Origin: JAMQKA01 sp031569985
Lineage (GTDB): Bacteria; Bacteroidota; Rhodothermia; Balneolales; Balneolaceae
DNA: 64,000 nucleotides
Reading direction: 5' to 3'
Assembly: GCF_031569985.1 (NCBI RefSeq)
Contig: NZ_JAMQKA010000027.1
Coordinates: 11,507-75,506, forward strand
Below are positions 24,317 to 33,665 of this stretch, piece by piece (positions within the stretch are counted from its first letter, which is position 1; every line of letters starts with the position of its first letter). The notes beneath the pieces are model-generated. The model was given only the letters and a program-made list of their open reading frames with translations, made no database searches and was not told where the DNA came from. Position numbers and translations under genes: made by a program.

Positions 24317-26677
24317 TTACTCAGACTCCACACCCCACTCTTTATTTGGCTTAGGGCCAACCTTCAACATCAGTTTCCCACCATTTACAATTTCCTCATG
24401 TGTGATCCAGTAGCGGTTCAGTGGCTTGCCATTTAAGCGCGCCGACTGGATATAGATATTTTCTGTGGGATCTCCCTTTACATCGATCGTAAACGTTTTG
24501 CCCGAATAGTAGTCAGAATCCAAGTGAATGGTGATCTTGTCAAATACCGGTGTGGTTATCTCCCAGCGGGGCTCAACATCCGCCCCACCCTGAACGTCAA
24601 ACAGGCCGACGCTCATAAGCACGCCCAGAGCGCCCATCAGTCCCTGGTCTTCATCCCCGTTGTAGCCCCCAAACGGGGTCGTATCGCCATAGGTAAGCTC
24701 CTTAACCTGCCGCACCCAGTACTGGCTCAGCCACGGTGCACCGGCAAAATTAAAGAGATGTGCCATCTGGCAGCTCGGCTGATTGGAATAATCCACCCAG
24801 CTTTCGGCGTGGCGTTTATCCTTGGCAATAAAACGGTTGCCCTTGGCCATTTCAAACTGCTCGTTCAGCTGCTCGACATACGCCTCCGGTCCGCCAAAAG
24901 CCTCGATAAGACCGTTCACATCATGGGGAACATAATGGGTGAATGTGGCTGAGTTTCCCTCCACAAAACCGGGCGCATTGAAGGAGTCTGCTAAAATAGG
25001 CTCAAAGTCTGCCAGCCATGAGCCATCGGGATTCTTGGGGCGAATCCACCCTGTTTCAGAGTCCCATAAATTTTTCCAGTTGCCCGATCGGTCCATAAAT
25101 CTCTGGTATTGCTCCTTTTTTCCCAATCCCTTTGCAAATTGCGCCAGTGTCCAGTCCTGGTACGCATAAAAGAGCGTCTGGGCTGCTCCCTCGCGATGCC
25201 CTCCTTCTCCCTCAGGATGCACAGGAACCCAGCCCTGGTCCACATATTGCTGCATACCACCGCCGGTTGCGTTTGGTCCCGCTTCATACCCGGCGTGGCT
25301 TCGGATGCCGCCCGGATAAGCATTTTTCAGGGCGCCCTCCCATGCGGCGTCGATATCAAAATTACGAATTCCCTTGTTGTAGGCAGCGGCAATTAACGGG
25401 GTGGCCTGGTCCCCCACCATTACGTACGTGTAATTTCCACCACTGGGACCACGAGCTATTAATCCCCCGTTCTTATAATAATCCAGGAGCGTAGCAGTAA
25501 AATCATTCATCATATCGGGATAGGCCAGTGACCACAGCAGGGTGATGGTCCACTCTGCTCCCCAGAAGCTGTCTGAGTTATACATATCGCGTGTTGGCTG
25601 CCCATTTTTATCCAGCGGCAGTTGCCGGACTACTGGCTCAGGACCCGTATTATCCGTGTATTTTCCATTCACATCACTGTAGGTTCGCCGTCCCAGCAGT
25701 GAGTGCCAAAGGTCAGTATAAAATTTTACGCGATGGGCCTTCGTGCCGCCTTCGACCTCAATTTTTGAAAGCCAGTCATTCCATTCATCTCTCGAATCAT
25801 TAACCACCCGATCAAAATTCCAGTGTGGTAATTCCGTATCCAGATTAAGTCGCGCCTGCTCCTCGCTTACGTAGGAGATTGCAACTTTCATTTTAACTGT
25901 CGTCGGTTTATCAAACGAGAATCGAAGATATCCACCACTGTCGGGACCCTTAATTTGGTCTCCGGGATCTTCAATGACCTGTTTTTCTCCCCACTCGCTC
26001 TTCCATCCACCGAACTCATGCATGGGAGTATCGAGTTGGGCAACAAAATAAACGGTGGAGGGTTTCTTGCGGCGGGAAGTCGGGGCCATCACGGCATATC
26101 CGGCCACTTCACGATTGGAAACTTGGTGTATCATGGCGTCCTGCATTGGACCGTGACCAAGATAGGCTCCCAAGTCAAACAGGATATAGGCATTTTCTGA
26201 CGAGGGATACCGGTAGCGGTGAAATCCGACTCTTTTGGTAGAGGTCAGTTCGACCTCGATATCGTAATCTTCGAGCACCACCTTGTGATATCCGGGTTTC
26301 ACAACTTCATCGCGGTGGGAAAATGAGGATTTGTAGGCTTCATACCCCTTGTGTCCGGTCATCGGTCCCGTAGTGGGCATGACGGGGATCCCCGACATCT
26401 GCCAGGCATGAATATGGCTGAAGGTGTGGATATATCGGTCACCGTAGCGGTAGCCCGAATCCCAGGAACCGCGTGTTTGAGTATCGGGACTCAGGTTGAC
26501 CATCCCGAAAGGGCGACTTGCCGAAGAAAAATAAAACCAACGCGACTGATGCGTATCGATAAGCGGGTCAACGTAATCAACGGGTTCTTTCGCCCGCTTC
26601 TGTCCGTAACCCGTTGAAAAGCTCACGCCCAATAATACACTTAATGTGATCAGCCAAAGGACATATTTTTTCATCAT
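24317..26677 (-). CDS. GH92-family glycoside hydrolase (alpha-mannosidase-like), divergent
   Basis: 786 residues with a cleavable signal peptide (VLLGVSFSTGYGQ). The N-terminal beta-sandwich (about 30-270) has YVDPLIDTH and SRPFGMVNLSPDTQ, typical of GH92. The helical domain includes EGNSATFTHYVPHDVNGLIEAFGG (near 570, read in parts), corresponding to the general-acid Glu motif ExNxxxxxWxxPHD. The usual GNDDxGQMSAW motif is altered to YNGDEDQGLMGALG. GH92 enzymes are calcium-dependent exo-alpha-mannosidases that act on N-glycans or yeast mannan. The altered motif means another linkage or sugar is possible. It lies between the AraC regulator and the fuconolactonase gene. Confidence 0.8.
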   Translation of the reverse strand: MMKKYVLWLITLSVLLGVSFSTGYGQKRAKEPVDYVDPLIDTHQSRWFYFSSASRPFGMVNLSPDTQTRGSWDSGYRYGDRYIHTFSHIHAWQMSGIPVMPTTGPMTGHKGYEAYKSSFSHRDEVVKPGYHKVVLEDYDIEVELTSTKRVGFHRYRYPSSENAYILFDLGAYLGHGPMQDAMIHQVSNREVAGYAVMAPTSRRKKPSTVYFVAQLDTPMHEFGGWKSEWGEKQVIEDPGDQIKGPDSGGYLRFSFDKPTTVKMKVAISYVSEEQARLNLDTELPHWNFDRVVNDSRDEWNDWLSKIEVEGGTKAHRVKFYTDLWHSLLGRRTYSDVNGKYTDNTGPEPVVRQLPLDKNGQPTRDMYNSDSFWGAEWTITLLWSLAYPDMMNDFTATLLDYYKNGGLIARGPSGGNYTYVMVGDQATPLIAAAYNKGIRNFDIDAAWEGALKNAYPGGIRSHAGYEAGPNATGGGMQQYVDQGWVPVHPEGEGGHREGAAQTLFYAYQDWTLAQFAKGLGKKEQYQRFMDRSGNWKNLWDSETGWIRPKNPDGSWLADFEPILADSFNAPGFVEGNSATFTHYVPHDVNGLIEAFGGPEAYVEQLNEQFEMAKGNRFIAKDKRHAESWVDYSNQPSCQMAHLFNFAGAPWLSQYWVRQVKELTYGDTTPFGGYNGDEDQGLMGALGVLMSVGLFDVQGGADVEPRWEITTPVFDKITIHLDSDYYSGKTFTIDVKGDPTENIYIQSARLNGKPLNRYWITHEEIVNGGKLMLKVGPKPNKEWGVESE

Positions 26678-27105
26678 AACATTTGTTCTACTAAAAAGTA
26701 TCGATTAACATAGATCCTGTTTCAATGGAATAATTAGGAATCCCATCAACTTCCTGTAGTTCCCTGCATTTGAGAATCCTTTTGGTGAACTGAAAGCTTA
26801 GAACTCTTGCTAAAAGCTTTTCTTCAGAGTCATTATGTTCATTTTTTCAGTGAAGAAAATCCGGGATATTCTCTACTTCTGTCACTAAACCGGAACTCGC
26901 TCTTCCCCATTAATCTCTTTTAGAAGGCTTTGTGAGGTACATAAAACTGTCATCGCTAGCCCCGTTTATTTGGGGCGTGGCGATCCCCACACGAGGGGAG
27001 ATTGCCGCACTCCATTCACTTCGTTCATTCCGCAATGACACCGTGGTATTTCAAAAGCCTTATTTTATAAAGTGTATCGCAAGGATTTTCTGGACTTAGT
27101 AAAAT
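26678..27105. repeat. Intergenic region with dispersed inverted-repeat element, copy B
   Basis: The repeat spans 26949-27040, from TGTCATCGC to GCAATGACA. Outer arms AAGGCTTTG (near 26924) and CAAAAGCCTT (27052-27061) extend the symmetry. It shares TTGCCxCACTCCATTCACTTCG with copy C at 34016-34148. The rest of the gap holds no gene. Confidence 0.65.
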
Positions 27106-27933
27106 CTATAGATTGTAAAACTGTTGGGCATTTCCACCTAGTAATTTTGTTTGTTCTATATCTGTAAATGTATCTATATAGCTCTTAACCAATTTATATA
27201 CCTCTTTATAGTCTCCTGCCAGCAGGCATACCGGCCAGTCGGACCCGAACATCAGTCGGTCAGTTCCAAATGCATCAAAAACAACATCGAGGTAGGGCCT
27301 GAAATCATCGGGCTGCCACTGATCCCAGTCGGCTTCCGTCACCATCCCCGAAACTTTGCAGTACATTTTAGGATGTTTCGCCAGCTCCCGTATTCCCTCT
27401 TCCCATTCATCGATTTTCTGATCCTTGATTTCTGGCTTGGCTATATGATCAAGCACAAATTTTTGATCGGAGAACTTTGAGGCGAACTCTACCGCCACCG
27501 GCAAATGTCGGGCAAATATCAAGATATCATAGGTCAAATCAAAGTTACTGAGTGTTTTAATGCCTCCTAAAAAGTCAGGTTGCAGTAAAAAGCGGTCGTC
27601 CGGCTCATCCTGCACGATGTGACGCAGGCCTTTCAGAGCATCAAACTGGGAAAAGTGATTTAATCGCTGCTCAAAATTATCGTCACGGATATCGAGCCAT
27701 CCCACCACGCCTTTGACATAGTCATATTTGTCAGCCAAATCCAGCAAAAACTGCGTTTCGACTTCGGTTTGACTGGCCTGAACGGCCACAGAACCGTCAA
27801 TATCTACCGAGTCAATCTCCGACTTGAGATCAGGCGGCAAGAAATCTCTTTTTAGTACGCTCATCTCCTCATTTATCCAGGCGTGCTTTTGGGGATCATA
27901 ATTCCAAAAATGCTGGTGCGAATCTATTCTCAT
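27106..27933 (-). CDS. Amidohydrolase, probable L-fuconolactonase
   Basis: 275 residues, cytoplasmic, of the amidohydrolase-2 (cog3618) group. The metal and substrate site is seen in RIDSHQHFWNY (residues 2-12), FVLDHIAKP (near 175), MYCKVSGM (near 200) and LMFGSDWPV (near 230), the last carrying the catalytic Asp. This group hydrolyses L-fucono-1,4- or 1,5-lactone, or the related L-rhamnonolactone, to the acid. Between an L-fucose dehydrogenase and fucD, it supplies the missing middle step of the oxidative fucose route. It is separated from both neighbours by repeat-bearing gaps, so it may have its own promoter. Confidence 0.85.
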   Translation of the reverse strand: MRIDSHQHFWNYDPQKHAWINEEMSVLKRDFLPPDLKSEIDSVDIDGSVAVQASQTEVETQFLLDLADKYDYVKGVVGWLDIRDDNFEQRLNHFSQFDALKGLRHIVQDEPDDRFLLQPDFLGGIKTLSNFDLTYDILIFARHLPVAVEFASKFSDQKFVLDHIAKPEIKDQKIDEWEEGIRELAKHPKMYCKVSGMVTEADWDQWQPDDFRPYLDVVFDAFGTDRLMFGSDWPVCLLAGDYKEVYKLVKSYIDTFTDIEQTKLLGGNAQQFYNL

Positions 27934-28486
27934 GTTTTAATGGTTATTTGAACTAAAATTCTAATCTAATCTACCCTTGCCGAGTCTATCCTAAAAGTCA
28001 TGCTCAGAAAAAGTGATCTCAATAATTTAAAGTATGGTCAATCTCCCTAAATCCCTCTTACCGCCAGTAGTCGGTCCCGGCTCCAAGAGGGATTTTAATC
28101 ATGACCTTCTATACAAATCTGAACCAAGGTTGGCCCAAGAGTTCCTCCTTGGAGAAGGAGGTTAGGAGGATTGATCGTTATATGTTGTCCTAATATCTAA
28201 TTTTTTAGGTATTAATCTTTTTAAAAGGCCTTTTATACAAACTCAAACCAGCCATCTCCACCATTTTTCCTCATAATTTGAAGAGAAATAAAATATGGGC
28301 TGAAGAATTGAGATAACAGCAGAGCTAATGTCATAAAGAGTAGTTTTTGTAGTCGAATTATTGATACGCAATAATGTATTTACCGTTTAGACTTTTGGTT
28401 CTTTACCCATCTGCGGTATCTGTATAATCAGCGGGAGACCAATATTCTTCGCGGACAGCGCTGAGTTCACTGATGGTAAAGGGGAT
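27934..28486. repeat. Intergenic region with inverted-repeat elements of the AAATCCCTCTT type
   Basis: AAATCCCTCTT (28049-28059) is matched by AAGAGGGATTT (28085-28095), a perfect 11-bp inverted repeat with a 25-base spacer. A second hairpin, CTCCTTGGAGAAGGAG, follows near 28145. No gene is supported. These look like a dispersed repeat rather than a terminator, because no T-run follows. Confidence 0.55.
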
Positions 28487-29857
28487 TCAAAAAACCTGGA
28501 TAATACTATACACGGCGGCAAGCAAAATAGCCGAAATGCTCAGCCAGAAAGCGATATCATAAAACCGGCCGGGCTTCAGTTGTTCATCCAGACGTATATA
28601 ACGGAAGTTGACAGCTGCAAAAATCACTATCAACAGTAATACCGAGGTAAAAAAGCCCCCGATGATGACCATCAAGACCGGCAACTGCATAAACAGGAAG
28701 AGCAGTGCCCAAAGAATGGGAAATACCCAGGCAAAGATAGCGATGGCCCGCCTCCGCTGCTCAATGTCATAAAAATCAAAGATGCCCAGGGTACCAAAAG
28801 CATCCGCAAAAATGCGGGTCCAGCTGGCCAGTGCAGAAAAAAGCGTGGAAAAGAGTACTACTACAGCACAGACCAAGAAGACATTTTGAGCACCGCTGCC
28901 CATTGTTTCAGTGTACATCCCGGAGAGGGTTTCAATCATTTTATATCCCTCTGGCACAACATTTTGGGTATGCAATACCGCCGCTCCCAGGATGTAGAAG
29001 GCCGCTGTGACCAGAGTGTATACAATCATTGACAGGAATGCATCCCAGTACATCACACGGATCCATCCCTTGGCGCGCCGGGTCCATTCGGGGCTTTTTT
29101 CCACCGGACCGGTGTAGGCGGCATACCCCTTCTCCAGGCACCAGTAGTGATAGTACATAATTTCATCGCCCCCGACCCCGGTAATCCCAAACGCGGCAAT
29201 AGCAACCCCCACCAGGGCTGTAGGCAGGTGGAGTTCCAATCCAAAAAGAATATCATCCCAGGCAAATGCATACGTTGTGTACTGTAGAAAATAAACTGAC
29301 AGGAAAGTAAACACAGTGAAAAAGGCGATCATCACCAGCGAAAAACGCTCCACAAACTTGTAATATCCACGAAATACCAGTAATGAGGCAGAAACCGTGG
29401 TTACAATCGTCCATACTGTGACGCTGACCGACGGGAAAACGATATTCAAAGTAATGGCCACTCCGCCGATAATGCCTCCAACCTGCAACAGTTTGAAAAG
29501 CTGTATAAAAAGCCAGGTCCAAATGGTCCAGTTAATCTCCCTGAAGTTCCAACCAGGCAGCTTATTCAAGGCGGTCATAACCGTCTCACCAGAACTGATA
29601 GCATGTTTCCCGAACTCCAACTGCAGCGTTACCTTAACGAGACAGCTCAGTATGACAACCCAGAACGTGACAAATCCCGCCCTGGCTCCCAACGTGGTTG
29701 TGGCAATCAACTCCCCGGATCCCACGATGGCAGCGGACAAAATAAATCCCGGCCCAAGCTGCTTTATCGTCTCCCAAAACGTAGTAGGCGGTTCTTTTAT
29801 ATCATCTTCTGTCAGCAGGTAAGGATCGCGCGGACGACTGGTATTTACTTCCTTCAT
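28487..29857 (-). CDS. Nramp-fold membrane transporter lacking the canonical metal-binding motifs
   Basis: 456 residues with about 11 transmembrane helices. The overall Nramp fold is recognisable (GPGFILSAAIVGSGELIATTTLGARAG at the first helix, residues 35-60, read in parts). The helix-1 motif DPGN is replaced by GSGE (46-49) and the helix-6 MPHN region by GGDE (about 229-232). These are the residues that bind Mn or Fe in true Nramp proteins. The usual metal cargo is therefore doubtful. It lies between the fuconolactonase and L-fucose dehydrogenase genes, so transport of a pathway-related solute is possible but unproven. It diverges from the dehydrogenase gene. Confidence 0.75.
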   Translation of the reverse strand: MKEVNTSRPRDPYLLTEDDIKEPPTTFWETIKQLGPGFILSAAIVGSGELIATTTLGARAGFVTFWVVILSCLVKVTLQLEFGKHAISSGETVMTALNKLPGWNFREINWTIWTWLFIQLFKLLQVGGIIGGVAITLNIVFPSVSVTVWTIVTTVSASLLVFRGYYKFVERFSLVMIAFFTVFTFLSVYFLQYTTYAFAWDDILFGLELHLPTALVGVAIAAFGITGVGGDEIMYYHYWCLEKGYAAYTGPVEKSPEWTRRAKGWIRVMYWDAFLSMIVYTLVTAAFYILGAAVLHTQNVVPEGYKMIETLSGMYTETMGSGAQNVFLVCAVVVLFSTLFSALASWTRIFADAFGTLGIFDFYDIEQRRRAIAIFAWVFPILWALLFLFMQLPVLMVIIGGFFTSVLLLIVIFAAVNFRYIRLDEQLKPGRFYDIAFWLSISAILLAAVYSIIQVF

Positions 29858-30241
29858 AAACTGGTTTTTCCTGTTAATCCCATTTAAAAAGCTAGCGGAT
29901 GGTATGTCCCTGTATTTGGGCGCAGGGAATCAATGCATCCCGAACCACATTGACACCCAAACCATCAATATCCCGGATAAGAATACAAATTTCGATGTAC
30001 CAATAAAAGAAGTGCCCGGAGATAGATGAATAAACTCCCAAAATTGATTATTAACATCATCCCCTCTTGGTTAGTTTATCCCAAACTGGAAGTTCATCCG
30101 ATAATACTCGAAAAGGTTCGAAACAGACGGAAAGTTTATCGAATTGAAACTTTATTTTATCAACAAAAAGCATTTTTATTGGTGCTGATAACTGATTATA
30201 TATGGCAAAACAGGCTTGATTTTTCTAATTAAACAATAACT
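29858..30241. promoter_or_regulatory. Divergent intergenic region between the Nramp-like and SDR genes
   Basis: No gene or clear repeat is seen. The segment is A/T-rich toward the SDR start and must hold promoters for both outward-facing genes. No consensus could be assigned. Confidence 0.4.
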
Positions 30242-31027
30242 ATGGATCTCAATTTAAAGGATAAAGTAATTATGGTGACAGGTGGTGCCGGCCTTCCCGG
30301 GAGTATTGGGGAGACAATCGTGCGTCACATCGTCGCAGAGGGAGCGATCCCTGTCATCGTTGATAAACACACAAGAGGAAAGAAACTGGAGCAGGAGTTA
30401 TGGGATGAGGGTCATAACGCCCTTTTTGTTGAAGCCGACTTGACGACCCCGAAAGGATGCCGTAACGCTGTTGAACAGGCTACTGGTCACTACGGCAGGC
30501 TGGAAGGACTTGTTAATAATCTTGGAGTAAATGACGGCGTGGGATTCGATGGTTCATATGATGATTTTGTCAATTCCCTGAAATTAAACCTGGTTCACTT
30601 TTTTGCAGTCACCAAAGCTGCCCTGCCCTATTTGCGTAAATCCTCGGGTCCGATCATCAATATTGCTTCAAAAGTAGCCCTGACCGGCCAGGGAAAAACC
30701 TCGGGTTACGCAGCGGCAAAAGGTGGTGTATTGGCGTTAACACGAGAATGGGCCCTGGAACTGCGAGAGGATGATATCCGTGTAAATGCCATCGTCATTG
30801 CGGAATCATGGACCCCGGGTTACGAATCGTGGCTCAAAAAATTTGATGACCCGGAAGCCAAAAAAAATGAGATTGTATCCAAAATCCCATTGCAAAAAAG
30901 GATGACTACGCCCGACGAGTTGGCCGATACGATCCTGTTCCTGCTTTCCGAGCGTGCCTCTCACACTACTGGACAGTTTGTGCACGTAGACGGCGGCTAC
31001 CGGCACCTGGACCGGGCCATCACTTGA
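30242..31027 (+). CDS. SDR-family oxidoreductase, probable L-fucose dehydrogenase
   Basis: 261 residues, cytoplasmic. The Rossmann nucleotide site is TGGAGLPGSIGE (residues 13-24), with NNLG at 92-95. The catalytic Ser143 and Tyr156-x3-Lys160 are in NIASKVAL and GYAAAKGG. Asp41 after the second beta strand suggests NAD rather than NADP. It would oxidise L-fucose to L-fuconolactone, the first oxidation of the pathway completed by the lactonase (27106-27933) and fucD (21516-22820). The call is based on this context and general similarity to L-fucose dehydrogenases; a later SDR step of the pathway (2-keto-3-deoxyfuconate dehydrogenase) is the main alternative. Confidence 0.75.
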   Translation: MDLNLKDKVIMVTGGAGLPGSIGETIVRHIVAEGAIPVIVDKHTRGKKLEQELWDEGHNALFVEADLTTPKGCRNAVEQATGHYGRLEGLVNNLGVNDGVGFDGSYDDFVNSLKLNLVHFFAVTKAALPYLRKSSGPIINIASKVALTGQGKTSGYAAAKGGVLALTREWALELREDDIRVNAIVIAESWTPGYESWLKKFDDPEAKKNEIVSKIPLQKRMTTPDELADTILFLLSERASHTTGQFVHVDGGYRHLDRAIT

Positions 31028-31775
31028 TTTTCCTTGTCGTCATAAACCTAACGTGCCCGGGTTAATGGAGTGAATATATAAATAAAAAGCTCGTGGAGTA
31101 ACGCGTTTAGAGTGGTAATCTCAATGTCATCCTGAACTTGTGCCATAAAGCCTTGACTGTAGTAGTACATGTTTCAGAATATTAGTTATTGTCCCGGTGA
31201 TTTAATCTATCTACACCAACGATTTTGTTATCGGTTATTTGTTATTGGGAAACACTCATTTATCTGTCTACTTGCAGCTGACAACAAATAACCACTGTAC
31301 CAATTAACTAATGTTGGCTTAGCCGGTAAGAAGACCATGACAATAGTTAAAAGCCCGGTGATAAACCTTCTTCCGTTGGGAGATCGACAGTGCAAGGGTC
31401 TCTCAATAAGAAGAACAAAAATTTGAATCAGGATCTTCTGGATTATAGGATGAACAGGATAAATAATCTGTATGTAAATAAATCCTGGAAATCCTTAAAT
31501 CCTGCCTATCCTGATTCGAATGGTGATATTACCCTGCTACATACCCCTGTGGACAGATAGTTCCATATTCATAACGCGTTTAGCGGTTAAAAAGCAGGCT
31601 TTGTGTCATCATGAACTTGTTTCAGGATCTCGCGGGGCCTCTGCCGTTGATCTCAGCTCTCAATAGATCAGCGTTTGGTGCCCACACGAGATCCCGGATC
31701 GGGGTCCGGGATGACACAGAGAATATTTCTTGGTTCTTTGCCATCTAATCTAACCCCTAAACACGTTCATATCTA
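31028..31775. repeat. Long intergenic region packed with several dispersed repeats
   Basis: No gene is supported. Three repeat types are present. One is a short A/T-rich unit at 31281-31313, matching 21480-21513. The second is bounded by GAATCAGGA (31425-31433) and TCCTGATTC (31509-31517), with internal AATCCTG units. The third is bounded by GTGTCAT (31603-31609) and ATGACAC (31711-31717); it contains AACTTGTTTCAGGATCTCG and GATCCCGGATCGGGGTCC. A partial copy of the third type begins near 31125. Confidence 0.6.
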
Positions 31776-33665
31776 TTAATAATTTTCTATCAGCTCTACT
31801 TCAGATGCAGGAGCTAACTCCATATCCTCCCCGATGTAGAAGCTTGGGTGCGGCGGCTGGTTGTACGCCACATTCTGCCATGCGATGCTCAGACGATAGG
31901 TTGGATCGTGCATCAAAGTATAAAAGCGGTGTTCAGTTGGAATAGTCGTAGTGTAGATACGTAGCTCCTCTCCATCTTCGGCCCGCCAGATGACTTCCTC
32001 GCGCCAATCCCCAAAAAGGTCGGCACTAAGCGTAGGCGTTGACTTTGTCCCGTTGTTTGAGGTTGACCCCTCCGCTTCGAGCAGGAGCTCCGTAGTCTCC
32101 TCTTTCCAATTCCATTTTGTGATACGGTTGCTGTTCAGTAGCTCTCGCTGCAGATCGCCGTCCCACCAGACCGTAAAGTTGCAGGATCGGGGTTTATGAT
32201 CCGATATCTTTTCTCCGTTGGCGTTGAACAGGCCTTCAATGCCTCCGCCGCGGACCCACATCTCGGTGCCAGGATAGCGGGGATCGATGTTGGCTGCCAG
32301 TCCACGGCCGGGCCCTTCGCCCTCGTCGCTGGCCGTAATCGACGGCTTTTTCCAGAGAATCTCACCCGATTCCGCCGCGCGGAAGTTGGCGCCGGCGTCA
32401 TCAAAACGCTCCTGGATGTGGAAGATCTCCTGCCCGGGATGCGTTGGGTCCAGGTCACCGTAATGGAGGGCATCCCCGTGGCCAATACCCGTAGAATGCA
32501 GGCCCGTACCGTCATCATCAATTACAGCCGAGCCAAAAATGATTTCATCCTTATTATCAGCATCTACATCGCCAACACTCAGGCTGTGGTTTCCCTGTCC
32601 CCGGTACTCGGGATGCCCGTCCTCGGTATCGAAGGTCCACCGATGGGAGAGCTCACCGTTGCGCCAGTCCCACGCCACAATCACTGCCCTGGTATAATAG
32701 CCGCGCGTCATGATCAGGCTGGGATGCCGCCCGTCAAGATAGGCGACCCCGGCCAAGAAGCGATCCATACGGTTGCCGTAGCCATCGCCCCAGATTACAT
32801 CAAGCTGCTCGCTGGTGGGATTCAGCGTTTCAGGATGGCGCGGCGGGATGTAATCGGTTGTCGCAAGTTCAGCGCCAGTTTCTCCATCAAAAACAGTAAG
32901 AAACTCCCGACCTTTGAGAATATAGCCCTCCTCATTGCGGTGGTCAGCATCGGGATTGCCAATCACGGTACCCTCTCCGTCAGTAGTGCCATCAGCTGTT
33001 TTACAGGCGACCTCCGCTTTGCCGTCCCCGTCCAGGTCATAGACAATAAACTGCGTGTAGTGCGCCCCCTCCCGAATGTTCTTGCCCAGGTTGATGCGCC
33101 ACAGGTGCGTACCATCCAGTTCATAGGCATCCAGGATCGGCTCATCGGTGAAGCCAGAGTGAGAGTTGTCGTGGGCACGACCTGTTTGGTGCACAACCAG
33201 CTCGTACTGCCCGTCCCCGTCAAGATCGCCCACAGAAGCGTCATTTGAGGTGTATCCCTCGGGTACATTCATTGGCACCGAGATATACGGCTTGGCGGAA
33301 TTGTATGGATAAGATTTGCTGGCCTTCTGCTCTTTGCCTTCCTCAACAGATTTTACAAAGTAGGATATCGTGGATTTCCCGGAAGGCATCTCTTCATCCA
33401 GGTAGTTTGTTCCGCCGGTGAGTGGGCTATCATTCAGCTTAACAGGAGTTTCCCCAGCGGTTTGTCGATACACGTTAAAGCCGATATCCTGGTTGTCCGA
33501 TGCCAGCAACCGCCAGCTAATGAAGGCATCGCCATCCTCTGTAGGTATGGCCACTACGCCCCGATCTATCTTTTCAAGTACGGGTTGCGCATTGATACCC
33601 GGTCCCAGACCCAGAATTATGGCGATTATCAGGCTTGTAAGTGCAATTCGTTTCAAAATATTCAT
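31776..33665 (-). CDS. Rhamnogalacturonan lyase, PL11
   Basis: 629 residues with a cleavable signal peptide (IILGLGPGINAQ). An N-terminal fibronectin-like part (about 30-130) is followed by the eight-bladed propeller of PL11, rich in calcium-binding Asp loops such as SVGDLDGDGQYELVV, YDLDGDGKAEVACK and SVGDVDADNKDEI. The C-terminus has DLFGDWREEVIWR, and a late YRLSIAWQNVAYNQPPHPSFYIG, a pattern I associate with the family (read in parts). It cuts the rhamnogalacturonan I backbone by beta-elimination. With GH78 rhamnosidase, GH31, an esterase and RhaM nearby it indicates use of pectin. Confidence 0.92.
   Translation of the reverse strand: MNILKRIALTSLIIAIILGLGPGINAQPVLEKIDRGVVAIPTEDGDAFISWRLLASDNQDIGFNVYRQTAGETPVKLNDSPLTGGTNYLDEEMPSGKSTISYFVKSVEEGKEQKASKSYPYNSAKPYISVPMNVPEGYTSNDASVGDLDGDGQYELVVHQTGRAHDNSHSGFTDEPILDAYELDGTHLWRINLGKNIREGAHYTQFIVYDLDGDGKAEVACKTADGTTDGEGTVIGNPDADHRNEEGYILKGREFLTVFDGETGAELATTDYIPPRHPETLNPTSEQLDVIWGDGYGNRMDRFLAGVAYLDGRHPSLIMTRGYYTRAVIVAWDWRNGELSHRWTFDTEDGHPEYRGQGNHSLSVGDVDADNKDEIIFGSAVIDDDGTGLHSTGIGHGDALHYGDLDPTHPGQEIFHIQERFDDAGANFRAAESGEILWKKPSITASDEGEGPGRGLAANIDPRYPGTEMWVRGGGIEGLFNANGEKISDHKPRSCNFTVWWDGDLQRELLNSNRITKWNWKEETTELLLEAEGSTSNNGTKSTPTLSADLFGDWREEVIWRAEDGEELRIYTTTIPTEHRFYTLMHDPTYRLSIAWQNVAYNQPPHPSFYIGEDMELAPASEVELIENY

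Noticed and set aside
32196..33248. 350-codon frame on the plus strand opposite the PL11 lyase
   Set aside because: Antisense shadow of the lyase; the repetitive Asp-rich propeller codons keep the opposite frame open.
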